A stretch of DNA of 53,788 nt from JBCDCE01 sp039182515. Lineage in GTDB: Bacteria > Pseudomonadota > Alphaproteobacteria > Rhodobacterales > Rhodobacteraceae. Both the position numbers and the translations under genes were made by a program. Below, in pieces: positions 9,004 through 17,648 of the stretch (position 1 is the first letter of the stretch; the number at the start of each line of letters is the position of its first letter). The stretch lies in the NCBI GenBank assembly GCA_039182515.1, contig JBCDCE010000023.1, forward strand, positions 1 through 53,788, given 5' to 3'. The notes under the pieces are model-generated. The model had not been told where the DNA came from. It did no database searches and saw nothing but the letters and a program-made list of their open reading frames with translations.

Positions 9004-10170
9004 TTAGGATTTCACCGGTTGCGCTGCCTCTACCAGTCGCGCGAAATAGCTGGCACCCCAAGGTGCACATTCATCGTTGAAATCATATTCGGGATGGTGA
9101 AGCCCCGCCGATGCGCCATTGCCAATAAACACATAGCTACCCGGCCGCGCCTCAAGCATATAGGCGAAATCCTCGGCGCCCATGTCCCGCCCAGCAGCAT
9201 CATCGACATTCTGCTCACCCGCCAATTCGCGGGCCACATTACAAGCAAATTCCGTCTCTGCAGCTGTATTTACGGTGGCGGGATATTCGCGAATGTAGCG
9301 CAGTTCAGCCTCAACTCCGAAGCTCGCCGCCTGCCCGACCACGATCTCGGTCATCCGCTTTTCAACCATATCCTGCACCTCCTTGTTGAAGGTTCTGACC
9401 GTTCCCCCAAGAAAGGCGGTGCTGGGCACGATGTTTTCCGCTGAGCCTGTTTGAATTTGCGTAAGCGACAAGACCAAATCTTCTGTCGCACAGTGATTTC
9501 GGCTCACAATCGTTTGCAAAGCTTGAGCAATTCCAACACTCGCAGCAACAGGATCCACGGTTGTATGCGGCAAAGCCGCGTGGCCTCCTTTTCCCGTGAT
9601 GTGGATTTCAAACGTATCAACGGCGGCCAAAACATAGCCTGGGTTGGTAAAAAAGGTGCCAAGCGGAGCACCCGGCGCATTATGAAGGGCGTAAACTGAT
9701 TTCACGTCGAAATGATCCAGCATGCCTTCCTCAACCATCACGCCGGCGCCGCCGCCAAGCTCTTCAGCAGGCTGGAAAATCAAAGCAACCCGACCTGAGA
9801 AATTGCGGGTTTCGGCCAAGTATTTGGCTGCTCCCAAAAGCATCGTCATGTGCCCATCATGACCACAGGCATGCATCGAGCCTTCTTTGCGAGAGGCATA
9901 GTCAACGCCCGAAGTTTCCAGAATAGGCAGGCCATCCATATCCGCCCTGAGGCCAATTGTGGGCCCAGGCCCTTTTCCTTCGATGATCGCAACCAAACCG
10001 GTTTTGGCCCATCCAGTTTCGATCTTGTCCACACCGAACTCTGTGAGCCGATCTTGCACATATTGCGCCGTCTCGTGGCACTCGAAGCCAAGCTCGGGCA
10101 TCTGGTGGAGATCTCGGCGCCATCCGACCATATCTTCTGAAAACGCTGCAATTCGGTTGATGATGGGCAC
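9004..10170 (-). CDS. M20D family amidohydrolase (hippurate hydrolase-like)
   Basis: A 388-residue M20 metallohydrolase with probable di-metal ligands in HACGHDGHM (C102, H104), PAEELGGGAG (Glu near 137) and the C-terminal GLHHPEYDFND. The N-terminal WRRDLHQMPELGFE and GLRADMDGLPI motifs are typical of amidohydrolases such as HipO and N-acyl amino acid hydrolases. It has no signal peptide and is probably cytoplasmic, hydrolysing N-acylated amino acids or related amides. The exact substrate cannot be read from sequence. It forms a two-gene unit with the DUF1499-like gene and is divergent from mazG. Confidence 0.9.
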   Translation of the reverse strand: MPIINRIAAFSEDMVGWRRDLHQMPELGFECHETAQYVQDRLTEFGVDKIETGWAKTGLVAIIEGKGPGPTIGLRADMDGLPILETSGVDYASRKEGSMHACGHDGHMTMLLGAAKYLAETRNFSGRVALIFQPAEELGGGAGVMVEEGMLDHFDVKSVYALHNAPGAPLGTFFTNPGYVLAAVDTFEIHITGKGGHAALPHTTVDPVAASVGIAQALQTIVSRNHCATEDLVLSLTQIQTGSAENIVPSTAFLGGTVRTFNKEVQDMVEKRMTEIVVGQAASFGVEAELRYIREYPATVNTAAETEFACNVARELAGEQNVDDAAGRDMGAEDFAYMLEARPGSYVFIGNGASAGLHHPEYDFNDECAPWGASYFARLVEAAQPVKS

Positions 10171-10217
10171 GAGACTGATACTCCTTAGCAGATCATCGAC
10201 AAAAAGTACGTAAATCC

Positions 10218-11051
10218 ATGGCGCAAGACGATCTCATTCACAACCCTAAGGGCGGAATGCCGCGCTTGCTGGAAATTATGCGCCGCTTGCGGGACCCACA
10301 AACAGGCTGTCCTTGGGACGTTGAGCAAACCTTTGAAACCATTGCCCCTTACACGATCGAGGAGGCTTATGAGGTGGCCGACGCCATCGAGCGCGCCGAC
10401 ATGACCGATCTCAAAGGCGAACTGGGCGATTTGCTTCTCCAAACCGTTTATCACACGCAGATTGCGTCCGAGGCCGGACACTTTACGTTCGAAGAGGTCG
10501 CGGACGCCATTTCCGACAAAATGGTCGCGCGCCATCCGCATGTTTTTGAAATTCCAGATCCAGGTAAATCAGCGGAGCAGCAAACGCTCGATTGGGAAAC
10601 CCAAAAAGCCGCCGAACGCGCAGCCGCAAATCACAAAGGCGCACTCGACGGTGTTGCTCTTGGACTACCAGCGCTTTTGCGGGCCGAAAAATTGCAAAAG
10701 CGCGCCGCGCGCGTTGGCTTTGACTGGCCTGAAACCACCCAAGTATTGGAAAAACTGCAGGAAGAGGCCGCAGAACTGGTGGCTGCAAAAGATAGGCTGA
10801 GCGCTGACGAAATAGAAGATGAATTGGGCGATATGCTCTTTGTTATGGCAAACTTAGCGCGCCATCTTAAGGTGGATCCAGAAGCGGCACTCAGACGTAC
10901 AAACGCCAAGTTCACGCGCCGCTTTGCTTATATAGAAGCTCAGCTCACGGCACGGTCCAAGAGACCAGAAGACAGCACTCTTGAAGAAATGGACGCGCTT
11001 TGGAACGAAGCCAAGGCAAACGAGAAACTTAAAGAAAGCCAGCCTGTATGA
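10218..11051 (+). CDS. mazG: MazG, nucleoside triphosphate pyrophosphohydrolase
   Basis: A 277-residue enzyme that hydrolyses NTPs to NMP and pyrophosphate, helping to clean the nucleotide pool. It has the tandem two-domain layout of full-length MazG. Domain 1 carries DPQTGCPWDVEQTFETIAPYTIEEAYEV and the acidic EL.GDLLLQ metal helix. Domain 2 starts near residue 155 (EKLQKRAARVGFDWPE) and carries EEAAEL and DELGDMLFVMANLARHL. It overlaps the next gene, a nucleoside hydrolase, by 4 bp, suggesting a nucleotide-salvage or sanitation unit. No toxin partner is present. Confidence 0.94.
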   Translation: MAQDDLIHNPKGGMPRLLEIMRRLRDPQTGCPWDVEQTFETIAPYTIEEAYEVADAIERADMTDLKGELGDLLLQTVYHTQIASEAGHFTFEEVADAISDKMVARHPHVFEIPDPGKSAEQQTLDWETQKAAERAAANHKGALDGVALGLPALLRAEKLQKRAARVGFDWPETTQVLEKLQEEAAELVAAKDRLSADEIEDELGDMLFVMANLARHLKVDPEAALRRTNAKFTRRFAYIEAQLTARSKRPEDSTLEEMDALWNEAKANEKLKESQPV

Positions 11052-11986
11052 GCCGCAAAATCATCATCGATACCGATCCAGGCCAGGATGACGCGGTTGC
11101 GATCTTGCTCGCATTGGCGAGCCCAGAGAACTTGGATGTTTTGGGCATCACCGCCGTAGCCGGAAATGTCCCTTTGCCCCTCACTGAAAAGAACGCGCGC
11201 ATCGTTGTTGAGCTTTCAGGGCGAACGGACGTTCCTGTGTTTGCGGGCTGCGACGCACCTATGCAGAGAAGGCTGGTAACGGCGGAACATGTCCATGGCA
11301 AAACAGGTCTCGACGGCCCGGCGCTGCCAGACCCAACCTACCCGCTCCAAGATATGCACGCGGTTGACTTCATCATTGAAACCCTGCAAGCGCATCCAGA
11401 TCGCACCGTAACTCTTTGCCCCCTCGGCCCGCTTACGAACATAGCGCAGGCCTTTGAAAAAGCGCCCGAAATTATCTCTAAAGTGCAAGAAATTGTCTTG
11501 ATGGGCGGCGCATATTTTGAGGTTGGTAACATCACACCTACGGCCGAGTTTAACATCTACGTAGATCCCGAGGCAGCAAAATTGGTGTTTGAGTCCGGTG
11601 TCCCAATTGTCGTGATGCCGCTCGATGTGACCCACAAAGCGCTCACCACCAAACCCCGTATCGATGCATTCCGAGCGATGGGCACCAAGGTTGGCGACAT
11701 GGTTGCAGCTTGGACGGATTTCTTTGAACGCTTTGACAAAGAGAAATACGGATCTGCTGGCGCGCCACTGCATGATCCGAGTGTTATTGCTTATTTGCTA
11801 AAGCCCGAGCTCTTTGACGGACGGCACGTGAACGTGGAAATCGAAACAGGCTCTGAGCTTACCTTAGGCATGACTGTCGCCGATTATTGGCGCGTCACGG
11901 ACCGCGCACCAAATGCGCTTTTCATGCAGGATCTATATGCAGATGGTTTCTTTGCGCTCCTAAACGAACGACTGGCTCGATTATGA
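11048..11986 (+). CDS. Inosine-uridine-preferring nucleoside hydrolase
   Basis: A 312-residue enzyme splitting ribonucleosides into base and ribose. The N-terminal DTDPGQDDA at residues 8-16 is the calcium-binding signature of the IU-NH family, with further motifs EFNIYVDPEAAKLVF and LHDPSVIAYLL. No signal peptide is present, so it is cytosolic. Base preference cannot be decided. It overlaps mazG upstream (ATGA) and the acetyltransferase downstream (ATGA), forming a tight three-gene run. Confidence 0.93.
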   Translation: MSRKIIIDTDPGQDDAVAILLALASPENLDVLGITAVAGNVPLPLTEKNARIVVELSGRTDVPVFAGCDAPMQRRLVTAEHVHGKTGLDGPALPDPTYPLQDMHAVDFIIETLQAHPDRTVTLCPLGPLTNIAQAFEKAPEIISKVQEIVLMGGAYFEVGNITPTAEFNIYVDPEAAKLVFESGVPIVVMPLDVTHKALTTKPRIDAFRAMGTKVGDMVAAWTDFFERFDKEKYGSAGAPLHDPSVIAYLLKPELFDGRHVNVEIETGSELTLGMTVADYWRVTDRAPNALFMQDLYADGFFALLNERLARL

Positions 11987-12435
11987 GCGCTTCCCTTCAT
12001 CTCGCTTGCACAGAAGATCATGACGCGGTTTTAGCCCTCGTTGCGGCGTTTCACGCGGAAAGCGGCTTTGATACCTCCGCCGAGCATCAATCAAATGCGA
12101 TTAAGCCTCTCTTGGAAGGCAACCCCTATGGAGCGATTTACCTTGTTGGCCCGAAGCGCGCGCCCGTTGGCTATATTGCGCTCACCTTTGGGTGGTCTCT
12201 AGAGTTTGGCGGAATGGACGGGTTTATCGACGAGATTTACCTCCGACCTTCCGTGCGCGGGCGCGGGATGGGTCGGGATGCGCTCCAGAAAATCTGTGAA
12301 CTCATGGCGCAGACCGATCTCACCGCCCTGCATCTCGAAGTGCACAAGAACGCACCGCTTGCTGAGGCTCTTTATCAGAAAATCGGCTTTGTTCGGCGCG
12401 AAGGCTACGCCCTTATGACCCGTCCAATACGTTAG
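11983..12435 (+). CDS. GNAT family N-acetyltransferase
   Basis: A 150-residue single-domain acetyltransferase. The start at 11983 overlaps the nucleoside hydrolase stop by 4 bp; longer in-frame starts run inside that gene. The acetyl-CoA pyrophosphate loop is visible as EIYLRPSVRGRGMGRDAL (R/QxxGxG type), followed by LHLEVHKNAPLAEALYQKIGFVRREGY, a classic GNAT C-terminal half. Substrate unknown. It is the last gene of the mazG run, with selO beginning 6 bp later. Confidence 0.85.
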   Translation: MSASLHLACTEDHDAVLALVAAFHAESGFDTSAEHQSNAIKPLLEGNPYGAIYLVGPKRAPVGYIALTFGWSLEFGGMDGFIDEIYLRPSVRGRGMGRDALQKICELMAQTDLTALHLEVHKNAPLAEALYQKIGFVRREGYALMTRPIR

Positions 12436-12441
12436 GTTCAC

Positions 12442-13851
12442 ATGCTTGATTTCGACAACAGCTACGCACGCTTGCCTGCACCATTTTATGCCAAACTCGC
12501 CCCCACACCAGTGAAGGCCCCGAAGCTCCTGGCCTGGAATGAAGAGTTTGCAAAGCAATTGAAAATTGACCTTGAACCTTACGATATTGAACAAATTTTC
12601 TCTGGGAATACACCGCCTCCAGGGTCAGACCCTTTAGCACAAGCATACGCAGGGCACCAATTTGGCGGATGGTCCCCGCAACTTGGTGACGGGCGCGCGA
12701 TCCTTTTGGGCGAACTCAAAGACCAAAGCGGGGCCCGCTGGGACCTTCAGCTCAAGGGCTCAGGCCAAACCCCCTTTTCACGTATGGGTGACGGTCGCGC
12801 CTGGCTGGGCCCCGTTTTGCGAGAATATGTGATCTCAGAAGCCATGCACAACATGGGTGTGCCGACCACCCGCGCCCTTGCCGCTGTTGGTACGGGCGAA
12901 GTTGTGTTGCGCGAAGGTCCGATGCCGGGAGCTGTTCTCACCCGTGTCGCACCCAGTCATATACGCGTTGGCACGTTTCAATACTTCGCAGCACGCGATG
13001 ACCTAGCGAACCTGGAAGCTCTTTTTAACTACACACGCAACCGACATGATCCCGACGCAAAAGATCCAAGTGCCTTTCTGGAAGGGGCCGTTCACAAACA
13101 AGCGCAATTGATCGCCAAATGGATGGGGCTTGGGTTTATTCACGGCGTGATGAACACCGACAACGCACATGTGGCAGGCATTACTCTGGATTATGGCCCT
13201 TGCGCCTTTATGGACGCTTTTCATCCCATGAAGGTCTTCTCCAGCATCGATCACATGGGCCGATACGCCTTTTCAAATCAACCGAACATGGCGGCTTGGA
13301 ACATGGCTCAATTAGCAACGGCACTTTTGCCGCTGATGCCGGATCGCGACGCGGCGATAGAGGACTTCACCGAAATCGTGAACGGCTTTGGCCCCCTCTT
13401 TTCAAAAGCCTACGCCGAAGTTTTCGCCCAGAAACTTGGGCTCAATGCCGACATGGAAGAAGAAATCGCGCCACGGGAAGACGCGGGCCCAAATCTCTTG
13501 AGCCGTTTTTTGGAACATCTCACAAACCACCAAGTCGACTTCACCAGAGCCTTTTACGCCCTTCGCACAGGTGACAGAGCCCCTTTTGAAGGGATCACCG
13601 AGATGTCGGATTGGTTTGAAGAGTGGCGGGATATGGCACAGAACAAAGATGCCATGGAGCGCGCCAACCCGGCCATCATTCCGCGTAACCACCGGATTGA
13701 AGAAATGATAACCGCTGCGGTTGATGGCGATATGTCACCGTTTCACCGATTGAACACGGCCTTACAGACCCCCTTTGCCCCGACAGATCCAGATTTAATG
13801 CTGGAACCCGGCGCAAGCGAAGTTGTCCAACGAACCTTCTGCGGCACCTAA
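12442..13851 (+). CDS. selO: SelO (YdiU/UPF0061) pseudokinase AMPylator
   Basis: A 469-residue member of the SelO family, which has a kinase fold and transfers AMP rather than phosphate to proteins. Motifs seen are AQAYAGHQFGGWSPQLGDGRAILLGE, LKGSGQTPFSRMGDGRAWLGPVLREY, and the metal/nucleotide motif HGVMNTDNAHVAGITLDYGP. The protein ends in FCGT, with Cys467 third from the end, the position held by selenocysteine in animal SelO. The gene starts 6 bp after the acetyltransferase and ends 82 bp before the preferred antiporter start. Confidence 0.95.
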   Translation: MLDFDNSYARLPAPFYAKLAPTPVKAPKLLAWNEEFAKQLKIDLEPYDIEQIFSGNTPPPGSDPLAQAYAGHQFGGWSPQLGDGRAILLGELKDQSGARWDLQLKGSGQTPFSRMGDGRAWLGPVLREYVISEAMHNMGVPTTRALAAVGTGEVVLREGPMPGAVLTRVAPSHIRVGTFQYFAARDDLANLEALFNYTRNRHDPDAKDPSAFLEGAVHKQAQLIAKWMGLGFIHGVMNTDNAHVAGITLDYGPCAFMDAFHPMKVFSSIDHMGRYAFSNQPNMAAWNMAQLATALLPLMPDRDAAIEDFTEIVNGFGPLFSKAYAEVFAQKLGLNADMEEEIAPREDAGPNLLSRFLEHLTNHQVDFTRAFYALRTGDRAPFEGITEMSDWFEEWRDMAQNKDAMERANPAIIPRNHRIEEMITAAVDGDMSPFHRLNTALQTPFAPTDPDLMLEPGASEVVQRTFCGT

Positions 13852-13933
13852 AGCTGTCCTCAAGCGGCAAATATATGTAGAGGCAGTCAAAGAAGACAAA
13901 AAACAGTCGCTTAAGATCCTGGGAGTGGGACAG

Positions 13934-15166
13934 ATGTCATTTTTGCAAATAGCGTCGCTTTTGATTGTTTTAGCCGCCAGCTTCGGGACGATCAATTATC
14001 TCGTGTTCAAACTGCCTTCGGCGATCGGCATTTTGATCGTCGCACTTTTGGCATCGTTTGGTGTGATGCTCGTTGACTGGATCTATCCGGCTTTTGGTGT
14101 GGCCGACGTGGTTCGCACTCAAGTGAAGGCCATTGAGTTCAGTGAAGCACTGCTCGAAGGCATGTTGGGTCTTTTGCTCTTTGCCGGGGCGCTACACGTT
14201 AAGCTCACAGATTTAAAGCGCGAGTGGTTGCCCGTGCTGTTCATGGCAACCATGGGCGTGGCCCTCTCAACAGCAATTGTGGGCGTGGGTTTTTCTTGGC
14301 TCACAGGTATGCCCCTCCTCATCGGCCTCGTTTTTGGCTCTTTGATCTCTCCAACAGATCCCGTGGCCGTTTTGGGTGTTTTGCGTCAAGCCAACCTCAA
14401 ACAGTCGCTTGAGACGAAGATCGCAGGCGAAAGCCTTTTTAACGACGGTGTCGGATATGTTGTCTTTTTGGTCCTTGTTGGTTTAGCCTTTCCAAGTGAC
14501 GCCCACCACGGAAACGGCCTGTCAGACGCCTTTCTTTTGTTTGCACAAGAAGCCTTTGGTGGTGCCATTTTAGGCCTTGCTTTGGGATGGGCCGCCTTCC
14601 GCGTAATGCGCAGAATTGACGACTATTCCTTGGAAGTTCTCATAACCCTCGCTTTGGCCTTTGGTGGATACGAACTGGCCGTTGCACTGCATGTTTCTGC
14701 GCCCATCATGGCCGTGTGCGCTGGCCTCCTGATCGGAGACATCGGCACAAAACATGGCATGTCCGAGAAAACCCGTGACTATGTGGACGCGTTCTGGAAG
14801 CTCATTGATGAAATCCTCAACGCCGTTTTGTTCCTCATGATCGGCTTTGAGGTTTTCGCAATTGTATTCGAGACAGATTTTTTGATTGCGGGCGTCCTTG
14901 CGATCGGCCTTGCACTTCTGGCACGCTTGGCGGCCGTCGCTGTCCCAGTTCTTTTGCTCACGCCATTTAGAACGTTTTCAACAGGAGTGATCCCAATCAT
15001 GACTTGGGGCGGGCTTAAGGGCGGAATTTCCGTAGCATTGGCATTGTCGTTGCCGGAAAGTGAATGGACGGCTCTTATCCTCACGGCCACCTATGTTGTC
15101 GTGATTTTTTCCATAATTATTCAGGGACTTACGGTGGCACCTCTCGCAAAACGCTTAGGTACTTAG
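13934..15166 (+). CDS. CPA1 family sodium/proton antiporter
   Basis: About 410 residues with 11-12 predicted membrane segments. The start at 13934 (MSFLQIASLLIVLAASFGTINY) is preferred because it opens the first membrane helix and follows a purine-rich GGGAGTGGGAC. An earlier in-frame start at 13823 would overlap selO by 29 bp and add a charged stretch unlike the family. The conserved ISPTDPVAVLGVL and GESLFNDGVGYVVF segments place it with NhaP-type cation/proton exchangers, the Asn-Asp pair being the likely ion site. It acts in the inner membrane in pH or sodium homeostasis; ion choice is not determinable. Confidence 0.88.
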   Translation: MSFLQIASLLIVLAASFGTINYLVFKLPSAIGILIVALLASFGVMLVDWIYPAFGVADVVRTQVKAIEFSEALLEGMLGLLLFAGALHVKLTDLKREWLPVLFMATMGVALSTAIVGVGFSWLTGMPLLIGLVFGSLISPTDPVAVLGVLRQANLKQSLETKIAGESLFNDGVGYVVFLVLVGLAFPSDAHHGNGLSDAFLLFAQEAFGGAILGLALGWAAFRVMRRIDDYSLEVLITLALAFGGYELAVALHVSAPIMAVCAGLLIGDIGTKHGMSEKTRDYVDAFWKLIDEILNAVLFLMIGFEVFAIVFETDFLIAGVLAIGLALLARLAAVAVPVLLLTPFRTFSTGVIPIMTWGGLKGGISVALALSLPESEWTALILTATYVVVIFSIIIQGLTVAPLAKRLGT

Positions 15167-15270
15167 TGCTCAGCGCATGATAGGCGCTGCGCCGCTTCTG
15201 CCCAATATTTCCCCTTTGCCTAGTGCCTTTACAGTGCAAAGCTCCCTCAGAGATTTATTGGGAGAAAAAA

Positions 15271-16116
15271 ATGTCTTTGGTTAAAACCCTCGCAAAAGTT
15301 GCAATCGGCATGGCTGTGGCGAAAGGTGTCAGCGGTATGATGAAAGGCGGAAACGCCTCAGCGGGTCGTGGTACGGATGGTCTCTTTGGGGGAACAAACC
15401 TCCCTCAATCTGCGGGCACAGGGGGCATTCAAGACGTTTTGGGAACCCTCATGGGGGGTGCAGGATCTGCGCAGGGTGGTTTGGGCGGCTTGCTGGATGG
15501 CTTAAGCCAATCAAGCCGGCCCGGTGCTGCCACTGGAGCGGGCCAAGCCGGTGGTCTGCAGGACATCATAGGCGGCCTTGCTGGCCAATTGGGACAAGGC
15601 GGCGGAGCGCCTGGTGGCGGCTTAGGTGGGCTCTTGGGCGGACTTGCAGGCGCTCTTCAGGGCGGCGCAGGCTCAAGTGGCGATGGACAGTCTTCTTTTG
15701 GAGATGTGTTCAATTCAAGCTTTGACCAGACACCTCAAGCGCAGATTGATCCAACGCCAGACCAAGAAGCCGCAGCTGCTCTTATGCTGTCGGCCATGAT
15801 CCAAGCCGCAAAGTCAGACGGCAAATTTGATGCGCAAGAGCAAGAAAAACTGCTCGCCCAACTCGACGAAGTCACGACTGATGAACGCGCTTTGGTCCAA
15901 GCAGAGATGCAAAAGCCGGTAGATGCCGACGCGCTTGCACGCAACGTGCCGAATGGCATGGAACCACAGGTCTATGCCATGTCGCTCATGGGGATCGATC
16001 TCGATAATCAAAACGAAGCGCAATACTTGCACCAGCTGGCCCAAGCGCTGCAGTTGGATGCCTCTACTGTGAACAACATTCACGACCAACTTGGCGCGCC
16101 AAAACTCTACTCGTAA
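15271..16116 (+). CDS. DUF533 (TerB-like fold) protein with glycine-rich linker
   Basis: A 281-residue protein. The start at 15271 follows GGGAG at good spacing. Residues 1-30 (MSLVKTLAKVAIGMAVAKGVSGMM) may be a membrane-interacting helix. Residues 30-155 are a low-complexity Gly/Ala/Gln region with repeated GGLGGLL-type units. Residues 165-281 form the DUF533 alpha-helical domain (MLSAMIQAAKSDGKFDAQEQEKLLAQLDE.., YAMSLMGIDLDNQNEAQYLHQLAQAL), related to the TerB tellurite-resistance fold. Function is unknown and tellurite resistance is not implied. A strong terminator follows. Confidence 0.85.
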   Translation: MSLVKTLAKVAIGMAVAKGVSGMMKGGNASAGRGTDGLFGGTNLPQSAGTGGIQDVLGTLMGGAGSAQGGLGGLLDGLSQSSRPGAATGAGQAGGLQDIIGGLAGQLGQGGGAPGGGLGGLLGGLAGALQGGAGSSGDGQSSFGDVFNSSFDQTPQAQIDPTPDQEAAAALMLSAMIQAAKSDGKFDAQEQEKLLAQLDEVTTDERALVQAEMQKPVDADALARNVPNGMEPQVYAMSLMGIDLDNQNEAQYLHQLAQALQLDASTVNNIHDQLGAPKLYS

Positions 16117-16137
16117 ACGCGCATACGCTTTTCAAAG

Positions 16138-16172
16138 CCTTTCCCTTTACTCGAAAGGGGAAGGTTTTTTTT
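16138..16172 (+). terminator. Rho-independent terminator after the DUF533 gene
   Basis: An 11-bp stem (16138-16148 with 16154-16164, one G-T pair) closes a 5-nt loop and is followed by eight T residues. It begins 21 bp after the DUF533 stop and ends the transcript before the Fur-family gene. Confidence 0.9.
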
Positions 16173-16254
16173 GTTGAGCAACGTTTCAGGGTTGGCGCGT
16201 ATTGCTTTGAGCGGATAGATACAGGACCAAAGGCAAGACCTGAGGACGAAACCC

Positions 16255-16665
16255 ATGGCCCTTACCCTCCTTGAGCGTTGCGAAGAAACTGGTTTGCGCA
16301 TGACCGAGCAGCGCAGAATTGTTGCGCGTGTTTTGCAAGATGCTGATGATCACCCGGATGTGGAAGAGCTCTACACGCGCGCAAGTGTTGTTGACCCAAA
16401 AATCTCGCTCGCGACCGTCTATCGCACTGTGAAACTCTTTGAAGAGGCGGGCATCCTCGACAAGCATGATTTTGGCGATGGCCGCGCGCGATATGAAACT
16501 GCCGACCGCGATCACCACGATCACTTGATCGATTTGAATTCTGGCGAAGTCATTGAATTCGTAGACGCCGAAATTGAAGCTCTCCAAGAGCGCATCGCGC
16601 AAAAACTAGGATATGTGCTCAAGGGACACCGCTTAGAGCTCTACGGCGTTCCCAAAAAGTCTTGA
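16255..16665 (+). CDS. Fur family metal-responsive regulator (Fur/Mur type)
   Basis: A 136-residue DNA-binding regulator. A winged helix covers about residues 10-75 (LRMTEQRRIVARVLQ, ISLATVYRTVKLFEEAG). The dimerisation/metal domain contains DRDHHDHLIDLNSGEVIEF, giving a His/Asp/Glu metal site. It lacks the CXXC structural-zinc motifs; the only cysteine is Cys9. The Fur-like manganese regulator Mur of Alphaproteobacteria also lacks these, and the HHDH motif argues against Irr, which has HHH. Metal choice (Mn or Fe) is inference. It sits alone after a terminator, with the EamA exporter 65 bp downstream. Confidence 0.9.
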   Translation: MALTLLERCEETGLRMTEQRRIVARVLQDADDHPDVEELYTRASVVDPKISLATVYRTVKLFEEAGILDKHDFGDGRARYETADRDHHDHLIDLNSGEVIEFVDAEIEALQERIAQKLGYVLKGHRLELYGVPKKS

Positions 16666-16730
16666 TCCAATTCGCTTGCGCTTAAGAGGCAAATCGCCCA
16701 AAGCCCGCACAAAACGAAGTGGATTTCAGG

Positions 16731-17603
16731 ATGGAAAACATCCGCGGCGCAATTTTGATGATGCTCGCAATGCTGGGTTTCGCCATTGAAGACGTCTTTA
16801 TCAAGATCCTCGCAAATAGTATTTCAGTTGCGCAAATACTGCTGACCTTGGGTGCCGGTGGCTGCCTGTTCTTTTGGATGATGGCAAAACGGCAAGGTGC
16901 AACAATTATCTCGCGAGATCTTTTGCATCCAGCGATCATCATGCGAAATCTTGGAGAGCTTATCGGCACAATTGGGTTCGTAACCGCTCTTGCGCTCACG
17001 CCATTGTCGTCGGCCTCTGCAATCCTTCAAGCCGCGCCTCTGATCGTCACAATGGGCGCGGCCTTGTTTCTGGGCGAAGCGGTTGGTTGGAGACGTTGGA
17101 CTGCAATTCTCGTTGGCTTCGGAGGTGTTCTCATGATCCTGAGGCCCGGCACGGAGAATTTTGAAGCGGCGTCCTTTTTTGCTGTTCAAGGCACCATTGG
17201 ATTGGCTGTTAGAGATGTCGCGATCCGGCGGGTGCCAAAACATATTTCCTCAATGCAGCTCTCCACTTACGGCTTTCTCATGCTAATACCGGCCTCTGGT
17301 ATTTTGTTTGTACTCGGGCAGCCAATGGTTGTACCCACTTCAACCGAGTGGGGCCTTTTGGCGCTATCTCTTGGTATTGGCGTGGTCGCCTACTACCTCC
17401 TCGTAGGCGCAACGCGACGGGGTGATGTGAGCTTCGTGACCCCGTTCCGCTATTCCAGGCTGCTCTTCGCAATCGGCTTCGCCTATGCAATTTTTGGTGA
17501 GATTCCAGATGTTTGGATGATAATGGGATCGCTCCTTGTTGTTGGATCTGGTCTGTTTATGTTCGCGCGCGAAGCCAAACTGCGAACCACTTCCAATGCC
17601 TGA
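16731..17603 (+). CDS. EamA (DMT superfamily) transporter
   Basis: About 290 residues with ten predicted membrane segments in two EamA repeats (about residues 5-135 and 145-285). Segments such as IRGAILMMLAMLGFAIEDVFIK and the repeat end FLGEAVGWRRWTAILVGFGGVLMILRPG are typical of drug/metabolite exporters. The ATG at 16731 is preferred; an in-frame GTG at 16719 is possible. Substrate is unknown. The gene ends 45 bp before eno with no clear terminator, so partial read-through into eno is possible. Confidence 0.87.
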   Translation: MENIRGAILMMLAMLGFAIEDVFIKILANSISVAQILLTLGAGGCLFFWMMAKRQGATIISRDLLHPAIIMRNLGELIGTIGFVTALALTPLSSASAILQAAPLIVTMGAALFLGEAVGWRRWTAILVGFGGVLMILRPGTENFEAASFFAVQGTIGLAVRDVAIRRVPKHISSMQLSTYGFLMLIPASGILFVLGQPMVVPTSTEWGLLALSLGIGVVAYYLLVGATRRGDVSFVTPFRYSRLLFAIGFAYAIFGEIPDVWMIMGSLLVVGSGLFMFAREAKLRTTSNA

Positions 17604-17606
17604 GTG

Positions 17607-17615
17607 TTAGCGTTA
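17607..17615. promoter_or_regulatory. TTAGCGTTA motif upstream of eno
   Basis: The reverse complement, TAACGCTAA, is identical to the core of the palindrome upstream of pdhA (28774-28782). It lies 33 bp before the eno start codon. A shared regulator of lower glycolysis and pyruvate oxidation is inferred; the protein is not known from this window. Confidence 0.4.
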
Positions 17616-17648
17616 TAGGACGGGCAAGTTTACCCTAAGGAGCTTTCT

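Noticed and set aside
10218..11051. MazG as part of a toxin-antitoxin or phage-defence system
   Set aside because: It is the standard two-domain housekeeping NTP pyrophosphohydrolase with no toxin partner.
13823..13933. N-terminal extension of the antiporter overlapping selO
   Set aside because: The charged extension is unlike the family, and a better-placed ATG opens the first membrane helix at 13934.
15171..15189. Short hairpin CAGCGC/GCGCTG after the antiporter gene
   Set aside because: The stem is only 6 bp with no T-run; too weak to call a terminator.
15271..16116. Tellurite-resistance operon
   Set aside because: Only a DUF533/TerB-like fold is present; no ter genes are nearby.
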